64,000 bases of DNA, taken from the NCBI GenBank assembly GCA_014656495.1, contig BNCN01000008.1:407758-471757 (forward strand). Reading direction: 5' to 3'. A program made the translations under genes and the position numbers. The notes under the pieces were generated by a model. That model was not told the DNA's origin. It saw nothing but the letters and a program-made list of their open reading frames with translations, and did no database searches. Below are positions 1-13,457 of this stretch, piece after piece (position 1 is the first letter of the stretch; the number at the start of each line of letters is the position of its first letter). The DNA comes from Comamonas sp. KCTC 72670. GTDB lineage: Bacteria > Myxococcota > Myxococcia > Myxococcales > Myxococcaceae.

Positions 1-1
1 C

Positions 2-4902
<4,901 letters not shown>

Positions 4903-4906
<4 letters not shown>

Positions 4907-5739
4907 CGGGGCCCGGCGCGCGCGGCGCGGAGCTGGAGGCGCTGGAGGTGGACCTGCTCCTGGAGGGCGTGGCCCGGCAGTGGGGCTTCGACCTCCGGAG
5001 CCGCTCCCGGCCGCAGCTGTTGCGGCGGCTGCGGCGCCACCTGCGCGAGGAGCGGCTGGAGAGCTTCTCCGCCCTCCAGGGCCGCGTGCTGCACGACGCC
5101 GAGGCGATGGACGCCCTGCTGCGGACGTTGTCCTGCACGCCGCCCGCGCTCTTCGCGGAGGCCGCCTTCTTCCGGGACTTCCGCGCCCGGGTGGTGCCGG
5201 CGCTGCGCACCTGGCCCTCCGTGCGCGTGTGGCACGCGGGCTGCGGCACGGGAGAGGACACCTACGCCCTGGCCATCCTGCTGTACGAGGAGGGCCTGTG
5301 GGGCAAGTGCCGGCTGTACGCGTCCGACGCCAGCGAGGGCCTGCTGGCGGACGCGCGCACCGGCGTGCTGCCGCTCCCCTCGGACGAGGACGCGCGCCGC
5401 TACCTCGAGGCGGGCGGGAAGGGCGCGCTCTGCGACTACTACACGCGCGACGGTAACTGGGCGCTGCTGCAGCCCAGGCTGCGCGACAGCATCTTCTTCA
5501 CCCAGCACAACCTGGCCACGGATGGCTCGTTCAACGAGTTCCACGTCATCGTGTGCCGGGACACGCTCCTGACCTTCAACCGCGCCCTGCACAACCACGT
5601 GCACAGCCGGCTCTTCGAGAGCCTCGCCCGCTTCGGCTTCTTGTGTCTGGGCCGCAAGGAGTCGGTGGCGCGCACGCCCCACGCGGGGGCCTATGAGGCG
5701 CTGGAGGACTGCGGCCGCATCTACCGGAGGGTGGCATGA
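4903..5739 (+). CDS. CheR-type protein-glutamate O-methyltransferase
   Basis: 278 residues. An N-terminal helical CheR domain (about 1-80) is followed by a SAM-binding Rossmann domain with [15 protein letters not shown], the CheR form of motif I (usually GCSTGEEPYS). The later [12 protein letters not shown] matches the family block CRNVLIYFD. CheR enzymes methylate glutamates on chemoreceptors; no chemoreceptor gene lies here, so the substrate may be the poly-HAMP kinase or another protein. The start is set by the ATGA overlap with the kinase stop, and the gene overlaps the next one in the same way, which points to translational coupling. It is shorter than fused CheR-TPR proteins and has no extra domain. 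Confidence 0.88.
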
Positions 5740-6293
5740 GTCCCTTGGGCTTGCTGGTGATGGGGGCGCCGCGCAGCGCCGCGGCGGACGTGGCGTCGGT
5801 GCTGGCGCTGCTGCCGCCCCACCTGTCGGTGCCGGTGGTGCTGGCGCTGCACCGAGGGCCGCTCGACGCGCTGGCCGCGCCGCTGGGGCGCCGCTGCGCG
5901 CTGCCCGTGGTGGAGCCGGACGACAAGGACGAGCTGCAGCCCGGCTGCGTGTACCTGGCCCCCGCGGGCTACCACCTGCTGGTGGATGGCGGGTGCGTGG
6001 CCCTGTCCGTGGAGCCGCCCGAGCATGGGCAGCGGCCGGGCCTGGACGCGCTCTTCGAGTCCGCGGCGGACAGCCACGGGCCGCGGGCCGCGGGGCTGCT
6101 CTTCTCCGGACACGAGGATGGCGTGGCGGGCCTGCTCGCGTTACACGCGCGTGGTGGGCGCGTGGCCGTGGTGGGGGATTTTCAAACCGGGGGCGAAGGG
6201 GAGGAGGGCGAGATGGCGCAATTGACGCTGGGAACCGTGGGAGGGTGGCTCGCGCGGCTGGCCTATGTGCCGCGCTCCAAGGTGCAACCTTGA
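5736..6293 (+). CDS. CheB-like methylesterase domain without the catalytic serine
   Basis: 185 residues, only the C-terminal CheB catalytic domain, with no receiver. CheB enzymes hydrolyse methyl-glutamate on chemoreceptors with a Ser-His-Asp triad. Here the strand normally reading GASTGG is GAPRSA: Pro12 sits at the catalytic serine position, with a Ser two residues later. His39 (in LALHRG) and Asp128 (in SGHEDGVAGL) are kept. The protein is therefore probably inactive as an esterase, or uses a shifted serine; it may bind methylated sites or partner proteins instead. The start overlaps the CheR stop (ATGA) and the stop overlaps the next start (TTGA). Confidence 0.8.
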   Translation: MSPLGLLVMGAPRSAAADVASVLALLPPHLSVPVVLALHRGPLDALAAPLGRRCALPVVEPDDKDELQPGCVYLAPAGYHLLVDGGCVALSVEPPEHGQRPGLDALFESAADSHGPRAAGLLFSGHEDGVAGLLALHARGGRVAVVGDFQTGGEGEEGEMAQLTLGTVGGWLARLAYVPRSKVQP

Positions 6294-7450
6294 GCGGCGG
6301 GCCCACCCGCGAACGCGCGCCCGCCGCGCCGCCGGAGCGCGTGTCGCTGCTCCTGGTGGATGACCAGCCGGAGAACCTGCTGGCGCTGGAGGCCACGCTG
6401 GCGCCCCTGGGGCAGCGGCTCGTCAGCGCCCGCAGTGGCCGTGAGGCGCTGCGCCACCTGCTCACGCAGGACTTCGCCGTCATCCTCCTGGACGTCGTGA
6501 TGCCGGACATGGACGGCTTCGAGACGGCGCAGCTCATCCGCGAACGGGAGCGCAGCCGGGGCACGCCGCTCATCTTCCTCACGGGCCTGTCACGCGGCCC
6601 GCTGCCGGCGCTGCGCGGCTACGCCATGGGCGCGGTGGACTACCTGCTCAAGCCCTTCGAGCCGTCCATCCTCCGCTCCAAGGTGAGCGTCTTCGTGGAG
6701 CTGTTCCGCAAGACGGAGCTGGTGCGGCGGCAAGCGGAGGCCCTGCGCGAGGCGCAGCAGCGCGAGCACGCCCGCGAGCTCCTGGAAGCGCAGCGGCGCG
6801 TGGAGGCGGAGCGGCTGCGCTCCGAGGCCAGCCGCAACCAGCAGCGTTGGCTGGAGGCGGTGCTGGCCGCGCTGCCCATGCCGCTGGCGCTGGTGGAGCC
6901 GGGCGGCGGGCACACGCTGCTGGCCAACAAGGCGGCGCAGGGCCTGGCGGCGGGATGTCTGGCTTATCGCGAGGCGCGCGCGTTGCACACCGAGGCCCGC
7001 TTCCACGGCGAGGACGGGCGGCGCCTCGCGGAGGAGGACCTGCCCCTGCCTCGCGCCGCGCGCGGTGAGGTGTTCCAGGCCTTGCCCGTGGAATGGGCCG
7101 TGAATGGACAGCGGGGCTCGGTGCTCGCCTACTGTGAGCGGCTGCCGCGCATGCACGGCCGCCCGGAGACGATGCTGCTGGCGCTGATGGACGTGACGGC
7201 GCTGCGAGCCACCGCCAGCCACGGCTGGCTGCCCCTGCCGGTGACAGAGCACATCGCTACACTGGAGGCACGGGGTGAGGACGCGGTGTCGCTCGCCCGG
7301 CTCATCGACGTGCTGCGGAACCTGCCGGGCTTGTCCCCCGGAGGGCCCGGCCAGGAGCGTGCGGATGGCTCCTCTCCTGCGGAGGACAGCGGCCAGGCGG
7401 ACAACCCAGACGCCCCAGGCGGTGAACATCGCCGGGCGAGAAATGGTTGA
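6290..7450 (+). CDS. Response regulator with coiled coil and PAS-like sensor domain
   Basis: 386 residues from a TTG start chosen because it overlaps the previous stop (TTGA); GTG at 6341 is a poorer alternative, as it falls just before the first receiver strand. The receiver (about 18-135) has LLLVDDQPEN, phospho-Asp in LLDVVMPDMDG and Lys in YLLKPFEP. An Arg/Glu/Gln-rich coiled coil (about 140-185) leads into a PAS-like domain (about 190-310). The acidic Gly/Ser/Pro tail looks disordered. No kinase, cyclase or DNA-binding output is visible, so it may work through protein contacts, plausibly receiving phosphate from the poly-HAMP kinase. It ends the four-gene overlapping cassette. Confidence 0.8.
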   Translation: MSGGPTRERAPAAPPERVSLLLVDDQPENLLALEATLAPLGQRLVSARSGREALRHLLTQDFAVILLDVVMPDMDGFETAQLIRERERSRGTPLIFLTGLSRGPLPALRGYAMGAVDYLLKPFEPSILRSKVSVFVELFRKTELVRRQAEALREAQQREHARELLEAQRRVEAERLRSEASRNQQRWLEAVLAALPMPLALVEPGGGHTLLANKAAQGLAAGCLAYREARALHTEARFHGEDGRRLAEEDLPLPRAARGEVFQALPVEWAVNGQRGSVLAYCERLPRMHGRPETMLLALMDVTALRATASHGWLPLPVTEHIATLEARGEDAVSLARLIDVLRNLPGLSPGGPGQERADGSSPAEDSGQADNPDAPGGEHRRARNG

Positions 7451-7480
7451 CGCACAAAATAACATGGGCAAGGTGGTCGT

Positions 7481-7882
7481 GTGAGTGACGCCGGAATCCC
7501 GCAGCGGGTCCAGCGCTTCATCTCGACGCACATCGACTCCCTGGAGAAGCTGGAGGTGCTCCTCCTGCTTCGTGCGCGCGCGGACAGGGAGTGGACGGCA
7601 TCGGCGGTGAGTCTGGAACTGCGCATTACAGATGCTTCCGCCGCCTCCAGGCTGGAGGACCTGACGCAGCGCCGCATGCTGGTGAGCGATGGAGGTTCGC
7701 CTCCGTCCTATCGTTACAGCCCCGTCTCTTCGGAGGACGTCCAGGCGGTGACGGAGCTGGCGGCGGTGTATAGCGTGAAGCGCGTCAGCATCATCTCGTT
7801 CATCTTCTCGCGGCCGTTGGACAAGGTTCGAGGCTTTGCCGAGGCATTCATCCTGAAGAAGGACAGGGACGGCGATGGCTGA
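7481..7882 (+). CDS. Small winged-helix-like protein
   Basis: 133 residues from a GTG start preceded by aaggtgg. Residues about 15-80 read like a winged helix-turn-helix (a helix LEKLEVLLLL, a turn with TASAVSLEL, and a wing near SPPSYRYSP). The C-terminal half is helical with a basic tail. Proteins of this kind sit next to the small membrane proteins that follow in other proteobacteria, from memory of that gene order. The last 8 nt overlap the next gene, so the three genes are probably one transcript. A regulatory role is an inference; no specific DNA target can be named. Confidence 0.65.
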   Translation: MSDAGIPQRVQRFISTHIDSLEKLEVLLLLRARADREWTASAVSLELRITDASAASRLEDLTQRRMLVSDGGSPPSYRYSPVSSEDVQAVTELAAVYSVKRVSIISFIFSRPLDKVRGFAEAFILKKDRDGDG

Positions 7883-8135
7883 AGCGGTCTACATCCTCTG
7901 CGCGCTGACGAGCCTGGCGTGCGCGGTGATGCTGCTGCGGGCCTACAAGCGCACGGGGACGCGGCTGCTCTTGTGGAGCGGGTTGTGCTTCGTGGGGATG
8001 GTGGTCAGCAACGTGCTGCTCTTCGTGGACCTGGTGGTGCTGCCCACGAGCATCGACCTGTTCTTGCCTCGGCTCATCGCGACGCTGGCCAGCGCCTCCA
8101 TCCTGCTCTATGGCCTCATCTGGGACGCCTCCTGA
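7875..8135 (+). CDS. Small membrane protein, DUF5985-like
   Basis: 86 residues with three likely membrane helices: VYILCALTSLACAVMLL near the N-terminus, a middle LLLWSGLCFVGMVVSNVLLF, and a C-terminal IATLASASILLYGLIW. The sequence agrees with what I remember of the DUF5985 family, which has no known function. It overlaps the upstream winged-helix gene by 8 nt and is followed after 9 bases by a second protein of the same build. Inner-membrane location is inferred from the helices alone. Confidence 0.72.
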   Translation: MAEAVYILCALTSLACAVMLLRAYKRTGTRLLLWSGLCFVGMVVSNVLLFVDLVVLPTSIDLFLPRLIATLASASILLYGLIWDAS

Positions 8136-8144
8136 GGTGCCGTG

Positions 8145-8417
8145 ATGCTCAAGCCCATGCTCAACGGTGCGGCGGCGATGGCGTGGCTGGCCTGCGCGCT
8201 GTTCTTCCTCCGCTTCTGGGTCCAGTCGAAGGACCGCCTCTTCGCCTTCTTCGCGTTGGCCTTCACGATGCTGGGGGGCAACGCGGTGGTGGCGGCGCTG
8301 ATGGATTTGGATGACGAGCGGCGCCACTACATCTACGTGGTCCGGCTCTTCGCCTTCCTGCTCATCCTGTACGCCATCTGGGACAAGAACCGCGCGAGCC
8401 GCCGCGGCGCGGGTTAG
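8145..8417 (+). CDS. Second small membrane protein, DUF5985-like
   Basis: 90 residues from ATG at 8145; GTG at 8142 directly before it is also in frame. Three hydrophobic segments are visible (AAAMAWLACALFFLRFW, FAFFALAFTMLGGNAVV, YVVRLFAFLLILYAIW), ending in a basic tail. It is probably a distant paralogue of the preceding gene, and the two may form a complex. There is no catalytic motif. It closes the three-gene winged-helix/membrane cassette; the following 101 bases (8418-8518) hold no gene. Confidence 0.7.
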   Translation: MLKPMLNGAAAMAWLACALFFLRFWVQSKDRLFAFFALAFTMLGGNAVVAALMDLDDERRHYIYVVRLFAFLLILYAIWDKNRASRRGAG

Positions 8418-8518
8418 TCCACGCCGCCGTCCGGCAGGTCGCCCAGCTGACAGTTGTCTCGTACCTTTGTCGGAGTGCCGTTGTCGGCAGGGCGACGGCG
8501 TCATTATCTCGGGCACCC

Positions 8519-11011
8519 ATGTCGCGCCGCCCTTCTTCACCGCTGCGGCCCGAGTCCGTGGAAGCGCTCGCGCCCGAAGGGCCCGGCGCCACGGAGAGGG
8601 AAGAGGTGCGTCCCGCTCCCGCGGGCGAGGGGGTGTCCGGTGGCGCCGGGGCCTCCGCCCGCCTGCGCGGGAGCGACGACGCGGAGGAGCGCATCGCGTT
8701 CCTGGCGAGCGCGGGCGAGCTGCTGTCCTCCTCCCTGGAGTCCCGCACGGTGCTCCAGCGGCTCGCGGAGCTGGCCGTCCCCTTGCTGGCGGACTGGTGC
8801 GCGGTGGACGTGCTCACCGTGGAGGGCCGCGTGGAGCGCGTGGCCGCCGCGCACCGTGTGCCGGAGCAGGTGGCGCAGGTCCACGAGCTGGCGCGCCTCC
8901 AGCCCCTGGACCTGACGGCCCCGGGAGGCATCCCGGAGGTGCTGCGCACCGGCAAGGCCGCGCTGCTGCCCGAGGTCCTGGACGCGACGCTGCCAGGCCT
9001 GGTGAGCACGGAGGCGCAGCTGGAGGTGGCGCGCCGCCTGGGCATCCGCGCGGGGCTCATCGTCCCGCTGCTGGCGCGAGGCCGGGTCCTGGGCGCGCTG
9101 TCCCTGGTGCGGTGTGACGAGGACTGCGGACCGGGCGCCGCCGACCTGGAGCTGGCGTTGGAGCTGGCCCGGCGCGCCAGCCTGTCGCTGGACAACGCGT
9201 TGCTGTACGCGGAGGCGCGCGGCGTACAGCAGCGCACCGAGCGGCTCCAGGCCGTCACCGCGGCGCTGTCCCGCGCGGCCACCGCCGAGGATGTGGCGGA
9301 GGCGCTGATGCACGAGGACCTGCGGCCCGCGGGACCGGCGCGCGGCGCGGTGCTCGGCATGTTGGAGGATGGGCGGCTCCACGTGCTGGGCTCCTTCGGT
9401 CATGCGCCGGCCGTGCTCGACAGCCTCCGCGGGCTCTGGGCGGACCAGGTGCCGCTCCTGGAGCGCGCCCTGGCGCAGCTGGAGCCCCAGTGGTTCGGCT
9501 CCCACGAGGCGGTGCTGCGCGCCATCCCCGAGCCGGCGCGGGACGTGGTGGGGGTCATGGGCACGGGCGCGTGGGCCGCGCTGCCGCTGAAGGTGGAGCA
9601 CCGCGTCCGGGGCTTCTTGATGTTCGCGTGGGACACGCCGCAGGTCTTCCCCGCGGAGGAGCGCGGCTTCCTGGCCTCGCTGGCGCAGCAGTGCGCGCAG
9701 GCGCTGGAGCGCGCGGCGCTGTACGAGGCGCTGAGGGAGCGCGGCGGCAAGCTGCACCTGGCGCTGGAGGCCGGCAAGGAGGCCGAGGAGCGGCTGTTCT
9801 TCCTGCTGGAGGCGAGCCGCGCGCTGGCCGAGCACCTGGACGACGTGGAGTGGACGCTGGAGCACCTGTCGCGGGTGGCGGCGGAGAACGTGGCCACCTA
9901 CTGCCTGGTGGAGCTGGTGGGCGCGGACGGGGAGCTGCGGTGCGTGGCCGCGTCCCACCGCGAGCCGGAGCGGGACGCGTCGCTGCTGGCCGCGCTGCCG
10001 CCGTCCTGGGTGGAGGGCGCGCTGCATCCGGCGCGCGAGTGCTTCCTGTCGGGAGAGACGCGCTTCCTGCCCGAGGTGGGGCCGGAGCTGCGCGAGCGCA
10101 TGAGCCAGGGCCCCGGGCACCGGGCGTTCCTGGAGGCGTTGAATCCGCACTCGCTGCTCGCGGTGCCGGTGCGAACGCGGGGGCGCACGCTGGGTGTCAT
10201 CACGCTGGGGACCTCGGCGCCGTGCCGCAGGCTGGTCACCGCCGACGTGGCCATGGCGGAGGAGCTGGCGCGGCGGGTGGCGGTGGCGCTGGAGAACGCG
10301 TCGCTCTACCGGGACGCCCAGGCCGCGGTGCGCCTGCGCGACGAGTTCCTCTCCGTGGCCAGCCACGAGCTGAAGACGCCGCTCACCAGCCTCAAGCTGC
10401 AGCACGGCCTCATCGACCGCGCCGTTGGCGTCGAGTGCCGGGACAAGGTGCGGCCCCGGATGGCCACGGCCATGCGGCAGGTGCAGCGGTTGAGCGCGCT
10501 GGTGGACAGCCTGCTGGACGTCAGCCGGATTTCGCTGGGGCGGCTGGCGCTGGAGCCCGCCGACCTCGACCTGGGGCAGGCGGTGCGCGACGCCGTGGAC
10601 CGGATGGAAGAGGTGTTCACCCAGGCGGGCTGCACGGTGCGCGTGGAGGTCCCGGGGCCGCTGCCGGGCCGGTGGGATTCGCTGCGGCTGGACCAGGTGC
10701 TGGTGAACCTGCTGACCAACGCGGCCAAGTACGGCGCGGGCCGGCCCGTCCTCGTGGAGGCGGCCTTCGAGGGCGAGGAGGCCGTGCGCGTGTCCGTGCG
10801 CGACGAGGGCATCGGCATCGCGGCGGAGGACCTGCCGCGCCTGTTCGGCCGCTTCGAGCGCGCGGTGTCCGAAAGGCACTACGGCGGGCTGGGCCTGGGG
10901 CTCTACATCAGCCGGCAGATCGTGGACGCCATGGGCGGGCGCATCGAGGTGGAGAGCCAGCCCGGTTCGGGCTCCATCTTCACCGTGCGTCTGCCCCGCG
11001 GCGGACCCTGA
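8519..11011 (+). CDS. Triple-GAF sensor histidine kinase
   Basis: 830 residues with no membrane segment. After a disordered Pro/Glu-rich head (1-50) come three GAF-type domains (about 55-225, 240-400 and 420-600), then HisKA with H-box SVASHELKTPLTS (His616), and HATPase with N box LVNLLTNAAKYG, G1 DEGIGIA and G2 GGLGLGLYIS. It is likely a cytoplasmic kinase sensing a small ligand, redox state or gas through its GAF domains. There is no attached receiver, and no partner regulator lies directly next to it. The start ATG has no clear ribosome-binding site; it is the first in-frame start before the domains. Confidence 0.88.
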   Translation: MSRRPSSPLRPESVEALAPEGPGATEREEVRPAPAGEGVSGGAGASARLRGSDDAEERIAFLASAGELLSSSLESRTVLQRLAELAVPLLADWCAVDVLTVEGRVERVAAAHRVPEQVAQVHELARLQPLDLTAPGGIPEVLRTGKAALLPEVLDATLPGLVSTEAQLEVARRLGIRAGLIVPLLARGRVLGALSLVRCDEDCGPGAADLELALELARRASLSLDNALLYAEARGVQQRTERLQAVTAALSRAATAEDVAEALMHEDLRPAGPARGAVLGMLEDGRLHVLGSFGHAPAVLDSLRGLWADQVPLLERALAQLEPQWFGSHEAVLRAIPEPARDVVGVMGTGAWAALPLKVEHRVRGFLMFAWDTPQVFPAEERGFLASLAQQCAQALERAALYEALRERGGKLHLALEAGKEAEERLFFLLEASRALAEHLDDVEWTLEHLSRVAAENVATYCLVELVGADGELRCVAASHREPERDASLLAALPPSWVEGALHPARECFLSGETRFLPEVGPELRERMSQGPGHRAFLEALNPHSLLAVPVRTRGRTLGVITLGTSAPCRRLVTADVAMAEELARRVAVALENASLYRDAQAAVRLRDEFLSVASHELKTPLTSLKLQHGLIDRAVGVECRDKVRPRMATAMRQVQRLSALVDSLLDVSRISLGRLALEPADLDLGQAVRDAVDRMEEVFTQAGCTVRVEVPGPLPGRWDSLRLDQVLVNLLTNAAKYGAGRPVLVEAAFEGEEAVRVSVRDEGIGIAAEDLPRLFGRFERAVSERHYGGLGLGLYISRQIVDAMGGRIEVESQPGSGSIFTVRLPRGGP

Positions 11012-11080
11012 ACGCGTCGGGAAGTCGTCAGCGTGCAGGTTGCGCGTGCCTGGAGCCCGGGCCACGGCATAGTGCGCGCC

Positions 11081-11869
11081 ATGGTGACTACAGGGACGGG
11101 GCCTGGCGCGCGGGGACGCGCCGGGGCGCCCCAGGTGCTGTCGGTGGCGAGCCTGCGCAAGGAGTACGGCGGCAAGGCCGCGGTGGATGGCGTCTCATTC
11201 GAGGTGGGGCGGGGCGAGATTGTCGGGCTGCTGGGGCCCAACGGCGCCGGGAAGACGACGACCATCAACATGGTGCTCGGCGTGCTCGCGCCCACGTCCG
11301 GCACCATCCACATCCAGCAGTTGGACCTGGCGGCGCAGCGCTCCGCGGCGTTGGAGCTGACGAACTTCGCGGCCGTCTACTCGCCGCTGCCCGGCAACCT
11401 CACCGTGTACCAGAACCTGCGCGTCTTCGGCCTCATCTACGGGGTGAAGGCGCTGGGCGCGCGCATCGAGGAGCTGCTGGCGCAGTTCGACCTGGTGAGG
11501 TACCGCGACGCGAAGTGCGGCGTGTTGTCCTCCGGCGAGCAGACCCGCGTGGCGCTGGCGAAGGCGATGCTCAACCGGCCGAGCCTGCTGCTGCTGGACG
11601 AGCCCACCGCGTCGCTGGACCCGGCCACCGCGCGCGACATCCGCGCCCGCATCCGGGAGTTCGCCGCGGAGGGCACCGGCGGCGTGTTGTGGACGTCCCA
11701 CAACATGTACGAGGTGGAGGAGGTGTGTGACCGGGTGATGTTCCTGTCGCACGGCCGCGTGTTGCTGGAAGGGGACCCGCGCACGCTGCCCCGCGAGCAT
11801 GGCCAGCCCTCGCTCGAGGAGCTCTTCATCACCGTGGCACGCGAGCCGCTCGCGCTGGGCCGGAGCTGA
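11081..11869 (+). CDS. ABC transporter ATP-binding protein
   Basis: 262 residues. Walker A is GPNGAGKTT, the signature is LSSGEQTRVALAKAM, Walker B is LLLLDEPTASLDP, and the switch histidine lies in WTSHNMYEVEE. The pattern is that of ABC-2 drug, polysaccharide or Nod-factor exporters. ATG at 11081 is preferred over GTG at 11033 because the 16 extra residues add nothing conserved. The stop is 2 nt before the permease start, so the two form one exporter. The substrate is unknown. SSGEQ in place of the usual LSGGQ is a common variant of the signature. Confidence 0.88.
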   Translation: MVTTGTGPGARGRAGAPQVLSVASLRKEYGGKAAVDGVSFEVGRGEIVGLLGPNGAGKTTTINMVLGVLAPTSGTIHIQQLDLAAQRSAALELTNFAAVYSPLPGNLTVYQNLRVFGLIYGVKALGARIEELLAQFDLVRYRDAKCGVLSSGEQTRVALAKAMLNRPSLLLLDEPTASLDPATARDIRARIREFAAEGTGGVLWTSHNMYEVEEVCDRVMFLSHGRVLLEGDPRTLPREHGQPSLEELFITVAREPLALGRS

Positions 11870-11871
11870 CC

Positions 11872-12675
11872 ATGCGAATCCACCGAGCCGCCGCCGTCGC
11901 GCTCCGCCACTACTACCTGTTGAGGGGGAGCGCCGCGCGCTTCCTGCCGCTCTTCGCGTGGGTGGCCATCGACATGGTGCTGTGGGGCTTCATGAGCCGC
12001 TACCTCAACGCCATCACGGACCAGCCCTACAACTTCGTCCCGGCGCTCCTGGGCGCCGTCCTCCTGTGGGACTTCTTCATCCGCGTCATGCAGGGCGTGA
12101 CGATGGTGTTCTTCGAGGACGTGTGGTCGCGCAACTTCCTCAACATGTTCGCGTCCCCGCTCTCCATCTCCGAGTACCTGGGGGGGCTGGTGCTCTCCAG
12201 CATCGCGACGAGCGCCATCGGCCTGGTGGTGATGCTGGTGCTGGCCAGCACCGTCTTCGGCCTGTCCTTCGCGATGTACGGCGCGCTCGTCCTTCCCTTC
12301 CTGCTGGTGCTGTTCCTGTTCGGCATCGCGCTGGGCATCTTCGGCTGCGCGCTGGTGCTGCGGCTGGGGCCGGCGTCGGAGTGGTTCGTCTGGCCCATCC
12401 CCGCGCTGCTGTCGCCCTTCGCCGGCGTCTTCTATCCGCTGTCCACGCTGCCCGCGTGGATGCAGGCCGTCTCGAAGGTCCTGCCGCCCTCCTATGTGTT
12501 CGAGGGGATGCGCGCGCTCGCGGCCGGAGGCACGTTCCAGGTGTCGACGTTGCTATGGGGCGCCGGTCTGGCGGTGGTGGAAATCCTGCTCGCGTGTGCC
12601 CTCTTCACGCGGGTTCACCGCGAGGCCGTACGCACCGGACTCATCGCGCGGTACAGCGCCGAAAGCGTGAGCTGA
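11872..12675 (+). CDS. ABC-2 type transporter permease
   Basis: 267 residues with about six membrane helices: FLPLFAWVAIDMVLWGF near the start, FVPALLGAVLLWDFF, a pair around IATSAIGLVVMLVLAS and YGALVLPFLLVLFLF, one before VFYPLSTLPAWMQ, and a last one near the C-terminus. The FYPLSTLP...LPPSYVFEGMR block is typical of ABC-2 permeases. It forms the membrane half of the exporter with the upstream ATPase. The following 257 bases (12676-12932) contain no gene and no convincing terminator. Confidence 0.86.
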   Translation: MRIHRAAAVALRHYYLLRGSAARFLPLFAWVAIDMVLWGFMSRYLNAITDQPYNFVPALLGAVLLWDFFIRVMQGVTMVFFEDVWSRNFLNMFASPLSISEYLGGLVLSSIATSAIGLVVMLVLASTVFGLSFAMYGALVLPFLLVLFLFGIALGIFGCALVLRLGPASEWFVWPIPALLSPFAGVFYPLSTLPAWMQAVSKVLPPSYVFEGMRALAAGGTFQVSTLLWGAGLAVVEILLACALFTRVHREAVRTGLIARYSAESVS

Positions 12676-12932
12676 CAGCACACGTTTTCATCCTCGCTGT
12701 CATGTCGCGCTCCGCGCCGTTTCATCGGTGGCCGGAGCGCGGGTGCCTGGGTCTTTTCTACGTGGTGGCCGCATCCCCGGGGGGCTGAGCCCTGGACGCA
12801 TCGCTGGCGGGCGCCTGGCGCGGTATTCCGACCGTGACCTGGCGACGCCGTGCGCTGGCGATGAGACGTTTCGTCGCGGGAGGCGGCCCGGCGTGGATGA
12901 CGGCATTCGACCCTCGTGCCAGGAGTGTATCG

Positions 12933-13457
12933 ATGCGAAGCCTCAAGCCTGTGTTCTCCTCCGCCGTCGCGGTGGCGCTGTGCGCGCTGCTCGCGGGGGG
13001 CTGTGGTGGCTCACCGGTGACTGATGATTCACCCGACACGCAGTCTCCGCAGAGCGGCGGACTGGGTGGCAAGGCGGGTGAGGAGACGCCGTCCGACGAG
13101 GAGGCTCCGACCTTCGAAGAGGCGGGGACGGGGAAGATCACCCTCTGTCACTACCCGCCGGGCAACCCCGCCAATGCCCATACCTTGTCGGTGGGCGCGG
13201 CGGCGTGGCCCGCACATGAGCGTCATGGTGACACCCTTGGCCCGTGTGAGGGGAGCGGAGAGCCCGAGCCGGACGCGGGCTGCGGCTCGGAGCCGGACGC
13301 GGGCAGCGGCTCGGAGCCGGACGCGGGCAGCGGCTCGGAGCCGGACGCGGGCGCTCCGGTGTGTGCGCCGGTGGGCGAGCGCTGCGGCGAAGAGGCCGCG
13401 TGCTGTTTCGGACTGACGTGCGGTGCTGACGGCTTCTGCGAGCCCATCATCGGCTGA
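12933..13457 (+). CDS. Cys-rich lipoprotein with EPDAG repeats and knottin-like tail
   Basis: 174 residues, with aggag 7 nt before the start. The signal peptide ends in a lipobox, LLAGGC (Cys24). Next come an acidic linker, a small module KITLCHYPPGNPANAHTLSV with AHERHGD following (a motif I recall from many secreted bacterial proteins), four 8-residue GSEPDAG(S/C) repeats (about 111-142), and a six-cysteine tail with Cys144, 151, 157, 158, 163 and 169. The C-X6-C-X5-CC-X4-C-X5-C spacing resembles inhibitor-cystine-knot miniproteins. It is presumably displayed on the cell surface on a flexible spacer. Function unknown. Confidence 0.78.
   Translation: MRSLKPVFSSAVAVALCALLAGGCGGSPVTDDSPDTQSPQSGGLGGKAGEETPSDEEAPTFEEAGTGKITLCHYPPGNPANAHTLSVGAAAWPAHERHGDTLGPCEGSGEPEPDAGCGSEPDAGSGSEPDAGSGSEPDAGAPVCAPVGERCGEEAACCFGLTCGADGFCEPIIG
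13266..13352 (+). repeat. 24-bp in-frame tandem repeat (GSEPDAGS)
   Basis: Four copies of gagccggacgcgggc start at 13266, 13290, 13314 and 13338, a period of exactly 24 bp. They encode the Glu-Pro-Asp-Ala-Gly spacer of the lipoprotein. Copy number could vary between strains by slippage. Confidence 0.9.

Noticed and set aside
8481-8509. Promoter ttgtcg-N17-ttatct before the triple-GAF kinase
   Set aside because: The -10 matches poorly and would place the start almost at the ATG.
8537-11065. Long minus-strand open frame opposite the triple-GAF kinase
   Set aside because: His/Gln/Arg-rich translation typical of the antisense strand; the plus-strand kinase has all its motifs.
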